Shown: piece after piece, positions 60,331 through 64,000 of the stretch
How positions within the stretch are numbered: the first letter of the stretch is position 1
Layout: each line of letters starts with the position of its first letter
Assembly (NCBI GenBank): GCA_951804985.1
Contig: OX638135.1
Span: forward strand, 63,942,647-64,006,646
DNA from: Dryomyza anilis
Taxonomy: Eukaryota; Arthropoda; Insecta; Diptera; Dryomyzidae
Length of the DNA: 64,000 bases
Direction: 5' to 3'
Notes under the pieces: generated by a model
Database searches by the model: none
The model's input: only the letters and a program-made list of their open reading frames with translations
What the model was told of the DNA's origin: nothing
Made by a program: the position numbers and the translations under genes

Positions 60331-61225
60331 AAATTATAAATTCAAACACTTCTATGTAAGTTTTTAAATTTGTTCATTTATGCTATGAACATTTTTGGTT
60401 ATAATTTCAGATAGGGTCGACCGATCCGCAGGATATAAAGAATTCAAAAATGAAATAACATTAAAAATAGTCTTAAGCGTGTTATGGAATGGATTTAAAA
60501 ATTATAAAATATTCAAATTGGATAATTTCGAGACTTTTCGAATACCCAACTACAAAAAAGAAAAGTCCAATGACGTAGTTGGGTTCTGGAAACATTTAAG
60601 TTTGAAATCGGTTCGAACATAAAGGTCAGATCATAAAAATTTTTAAATTGGGTTAATTTAAAACTTGACAAAAAAACAAAATCCTTATTTAGGAACCGGA
60701 ACCGTTGTTAAAAAAATGTGTGAAACCGAAATCGGAACCCAATTAATTTGTTTGGTTGGAACCGGATTCAGAACCGGAACCGCTATTTAAAAAAACTTGG
60801 AACCAGATCCGGACCCAATAATCCAAAGTCCCTGGGTAGACAAATAATTTTTGATATAGTACCGATTTTTTTTTTTTTTTGCATATCTTACAAATGTATG
60901 TCGAGATTTCCGAAATTATTATATTATATCCCTAAAAATATAAATTAAAAAAACTGTCCAATGTCCAAATCGAATTTTATTAACAAGAACTTTAAAACTA
61001 TATTATATAATCAGAATACTGAAAATAACTAAATTTCACTAATAAATAAATTAAAAAATGTGCGAACTATGTTTGAACGTTCAAATTTGTTTAAAAAAAA
61101 TTGAATAGCTTCAGTGTTCTGTTCTGTTTTTTTTTTTCACTAAATAGGGTTTCGTTTGAATAATTGGTATACTGTATGACCCATACAAATCCATTTTATC
61201 GGGACACATTTTTATATATTTTAAT
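60331..61225. other. AT-rich DNA without recognisable gene
   Basis: A cluster of GGAACCGGAACCG-type words near 60690-60830 resembles GGTTCCGGTT-style subterminal repeats of DNA elements (also seen near 63720-63780), but no termini were found. Confidence 0.4.
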
Positions 61226-61274
61226 TTGTCAAAATTATACATTTTTCCCTTAAATATATATATATATATATATA

Positions 61275-61357
<83 letters not shown>

Positions 61358-61633
61358 ATATCTATATCTATATCTATATCTATATCTATATCTATATCTA
61401 TATCTATATCTATATCTATATCTATATCTATATCTATATCTATATCTATATCTATATCTATATCTATATCTATATCTATATCTATATCTATATCTATATC
61501 TATATCTATATCTATATCTATATCTATATCTATATCTATATCTATATCTATATCTATATCTATATCTATATCTATATCTATATCTATATCTATATCTATA
61601 TCTATATCTATATCTATATATATCTATTATATC

Positions 61634-61697
<64 letters not shown>

Positions 61698-61825
61698 ATC
61701 TATATATATATATATATATATCTATCTATATATATATATATATATATATATCTATCTATATATATATATATATATATATATAGACAGATATAGATATATA
61801 ATATATATATTTCAGGGAAAAATGT
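61226..61825. repeat. TA and TATATC microsatellite within an inverted pair
   Basis: A TA run (61253-61345) is followed by about 270 bp of uninterrupted TATATC hexamers and then mixed TA/TATC repeats to about 61800. The whole array is bracketed by ACATTTTTCCCT (61239-61250) and its inverse AGGGAAAAATGT (61814-61825). The long frame of alternating Ile/Tyr/Ser codons is an artefact. Confidence 0.95.
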
Positions 61826-62640
61826 AATTGGCTATGTTTGAATTCAAATATATTCTGTTCTTAAAAGTCTATAAATATGTTTGCAATATAATATATTCAC
61901 ATTTTTTATAAATTAGTTTACATGTAAATATAATATGTAATATGTGAATATCATTATACCATAATTATGTTTGCATAAAAAATATATATTATCTTTCGAT
62001 ATAAATATATTATATTTGCATAAACTCTTTATATATAGTTGTCTCTTTTTCACTCATATAATATTTGCATGCGAGTGAAATAGAAAAAAGTGAGAGCACA
62101 GTGAACGAAGTTTTTATGGTTTGATTTATTCTCTTTATTTGCTGTGTCAGTTAAACAGGTGAGTGCAACGTGAGTGGTTGTCCTCGTGGTGTTAAATAAA
62201 AGTATAAAAAATGTTTAAAAAAAATCGAATATTAATGAATAAATGAAAGTGAAAAATAATTAAAATATGTGTTTAGTTTAATAAATAAAATGGTAAAAAT
62301 GTCCGTATAAGTAGACAGAAGAAAAAGTCTAAAAGTCATTGCACTACAATTAAACTTATATATTCAAAAGTAAATTATCTTTGCGAAGGAAAAGGACATA
62401 ATATTTGCGAATAATTTTCTATTTGGAGATAAAACTATTTGCTTAATTTTTTAATTTCTTGCTCAATATCTAATGTTACAATATTTTATTTATTTTCAGC
62501 ACCCTTGCTTGTGCAGATGTACTGAATAAATTCCTCAACATCTAGATCATCCACGACAAGGCCACCCTTACAAGGCTAGGGCTCTTTGTGCTGAAGATGG
62601 CGCAATATATATGATTCAAACATATGATGCAAACATAATA
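61826..62640. other. AT-rich DNA; short unexplained GC-richer patch
   Basis: Mostly AT-rich. At 62500-62610 a GC-richer patch follows a good-looking acceptor (TTTTATTTATTTTCAG) on the plus strand but contains a stop in every useful frame. On the minus strand VVDDLDVEEFIQYICTS is open for about 27 codons. No family recognised. Confidence 0.35.
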
Positions 62641-62643
62641 TGT

Positions 62644-63184
62644 TCACAGGCGAAACACTTTTATATTCCCACCCAAAAATATATTATATATATCAATTCG
62701 CCGAGCTTTGACCCTGACCCCCTTCGATTTAACAGTGACTGAAATGTAGCAACTTTGGCCATCACTAGATATGACCGACCTCGAAACAATTATAACATAC
62801 AATTGGATCTGACTTCGTATCGTCGCTCGGTTTAAATCATTAAATTTTTGAAATTGTTCAACGGAAAAATAGTCTTTTGTTGGATCGTAATCCGGCAGCG
62901 TTTTAGCAATTTCCATCGTCGACAACATATTACGCGATGCTGACGTTGGAAGCAGCGTCCGCTTCAACAGATATACTGCGCTCGATGATTTGCATTATGC
63001 CCTCCATCATGTTGCGCAAATCCGAAATTTGCTCGTACAGGTCGTCGTCCAACTCGACGTCTTTACCACTCACAGCATCAACCAGGCGTTGAATTAATTT
63101 TGCTTTCGCTTCACACGTGTGCAGCGCACGTTGACGAAGTAACAGCTTCAACTGTATGATTTTTAATGCACAAATTCGAGTCAT
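62644..63184 (-). pseudogene. SAP-motif, gag-like retroelement fragment
   Basis: The N-terminal frame (63184-62930) starts MTRICALKIIQLKLLLRQRA and continues to KAKLIQRLVD, a SAP-like helix-turn-helix pattern as found at the start of some insect LTR-retrotransposon gag proteins. An acidic stretch (SGKDVELDDDLYEQISDL) follows. A frameshift near 62950 leads to a second frame with MEIAKTLPDYDPTKDYFSVE and QFQKFNDLNR, resembling a gag capsid start. From about 62731 the frame reads into a repeat shared with 63625-63663. So this is a truncated gag-like piece, not a complete gene. The SAP call is by eye. Confidence 0.5.
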
Positions 63185-63563
63185 TTTTTTCCAAAAAAAG
63201 TTTACATTTTTTTTATTAAATAAATTAACCGTTATCGAGTTTTTTTTTATAAATTAAGTCGTTCACAAATTTTTATTTTATTCCATTTGCCCTTTCAAAT
63301 ATTTCATTATTTTTTTACAATTCCTTTTTTATGTCCTTTCAACAGCGATGTTCTTTGAAAAAGTTTTTAATTCCCGTTGCAACGACTGTTGCTGCTGCTC
63401 CTTTTTTTATATTGTTTCGTTTGTTTCATTTACTTTTTATTATCCGTTTCTTTACATATTCGTTTCGTTCGCTTTTTGTTTTCGTTTATCGCAGAATGCA
63501 AAGCATTCTGCGATCATTTTTAAATACATAATTCTGCTCATCCCACTCATATATATGTATGTA
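63185..63563. other. No gene recognised
   Basis: T-rich sequence. Short plus-strand frames (63331-63531, 63348-63686) are Phe/Leu-rich by composition. Confidence 0.4.
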
Positions 63564-63677
63564 TGGGGCATTCCACGTCAAATTTTACAGAATATCACTA
63601 ATAACAACATAGTAAAATATGAAGAAAATCGAAGGGGGTCAGGGTCAAAGCTCGGCGAATTGACGTGGAATGTCCCA
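63564..63677. mobile_element. 114-bp MITE with TA target duplication
   Basis: TGGGGCATTCCACGTCAA at the left is mirrored by TTGACGTGGAATGTCCCA at the right (one mismatch in 18), with TA on both outer sides. The right half contains a ~35-bp segment (CCGAGCTTTGACCCTGACCC, inverted) also present at 62693-62731. A Tc1/mariner-type MITE is plausible. Confidence 0.65.
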
Positions 63678-63817
63678 TATATTTGACCAATTTTGAACTG
63701 AAACCGAAATAAAAAATTATTTAAGAACCGGTATCGGAACCATTTTTTTATTTTTTATGAAACTGGAACCGCAAAGAATAGAATTTCAGTTTCTAGCCCA
63801 GTTTCTAGCCGGCCTTA

Positions 63818-64000
63818 GCAGTCCAGAGGTAGCGCGCTGGATTTGCATTCTGAAGGTCTCGGGTTCGAATCCCGGCTTGGGCATGGGCGCTCGTGGTGAT
63901 ATTAACCACAAAATTGTAGGGAATAGATTTCACAGTACAATGGATATAGTCTGTCTGAGTGCTGTGGATCTTAGTAGATATTCCAAAAAAAAAAAAAAAG
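63818..64000 (+). mobile_element. Second tRNA-derived SINE type (family B), with A tail
   Basis: The tRNA-like head includes TTAGCAGTCCAGAGGTAGCG (box A region) and a T arm CTCGGGTTCGAATCCCGG (box B), with an alanine-like TGC where the anticodon would be. The anticodon stem is poorly paired. An unrelated ~95-bp body and an A run follow at the window edge. The A tail and body show it is a SINE, not a tRNA gene. Confidence 0.75.

Noticed and set aside
61226..61783. 185-residue frame of Ile/Tyr/Ser repeats
   Set aside because: Pure translation of the TA/TATATC microsatellite.
63818..63890. tRNA-Ala-like gene
   Set aside because: The T arm is good, but the anticodon stem is poorly paired, no T-run terminator follows, and a SINE body with an A tail does.

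Overview
The window is nuclear DNA from a fly (Diptera, Brachycera-like). It is AT-rich, has very short introns (55-73 bp), and carries one clearly conserved cellular gene: gawky (gw), the GW182/TNRC6 scaffold of miRNA silencing. gw lies on the minus strand, with nine coding exons between 11110 and 15911. The predicted 1385-residue product matches in length and domain order the Drosophila GW182 I remember: GW-rich N-terminus, UBA, Q-rich region, silencing region, RRM, low-complexity tail. In Drosophila gw lies on the dot chromosome, and the heavy repeat load would suit such a location, but I cannot test linkage here. About 5 kb downstream, at 6026-6177 on the same strand, is an unexpected small open exon. 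It would splice in phase to gw and encode a tryptophan-bearing C-terminus like that of vertebrate TNRC6 proteins. Layout. 1-5.2 kb: GCGAA-rich repeats, a dipteran mini-me fragment, and a hAT-type element with an 8-bp target duplication nested inside a palindromic element. 5.2-11.1 kb: AT-rich DNA with the candidate gw exon and a mini-me copy. 11.1-15.9 kb: gw. 16-20.5 kb: MITE pieces and one hAT-like element inside another, each with a perfect 8-bp target duplication. 20.8-30.9 kb: a minus-strand LINE relic, then a four-level nest (RTE-type LINE interrupted by a CR1-like LINE, interrupted by a terminal-inverted-repeat element, interrupted by a tRNA-derived SINE). 31-36 kb: sparse AT-rich DNA with a full SINE. 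36-42.7 kb: second copy of the inner hAT-like element carrying further insertions, then a truncated minus-strand LINE. 44-48.3 kb: a TTAA-flanked element and a CGNCG-flanked Transib-like element containing a SINE with a 10-bp target duplication. 48.5-51.4 kb: a decayed BEL/Pao LTR retrotransposon. 51.6-59.7 kb: mini-me, MITEs and two RTE copies related by segmental duplication. The longer RTE copy has a 5' end that can be drawn as an HDV-like ribozyme fold. 60-64 kb: a SINE, a large TATATC microsatellite, a SAP/gag-like fragment, a small MITE and a second SINE type. How the parts work together: only gw is likely to have a cellular function. Its product bridges Argonaute-bound miRNA complexes to the deadenylation machinery and P bodies. 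Every mobile-element reading frame seen is interrupted, so none is likely autonomous. All identifications come from reading the sequence and from memory of the families; no database search was run.
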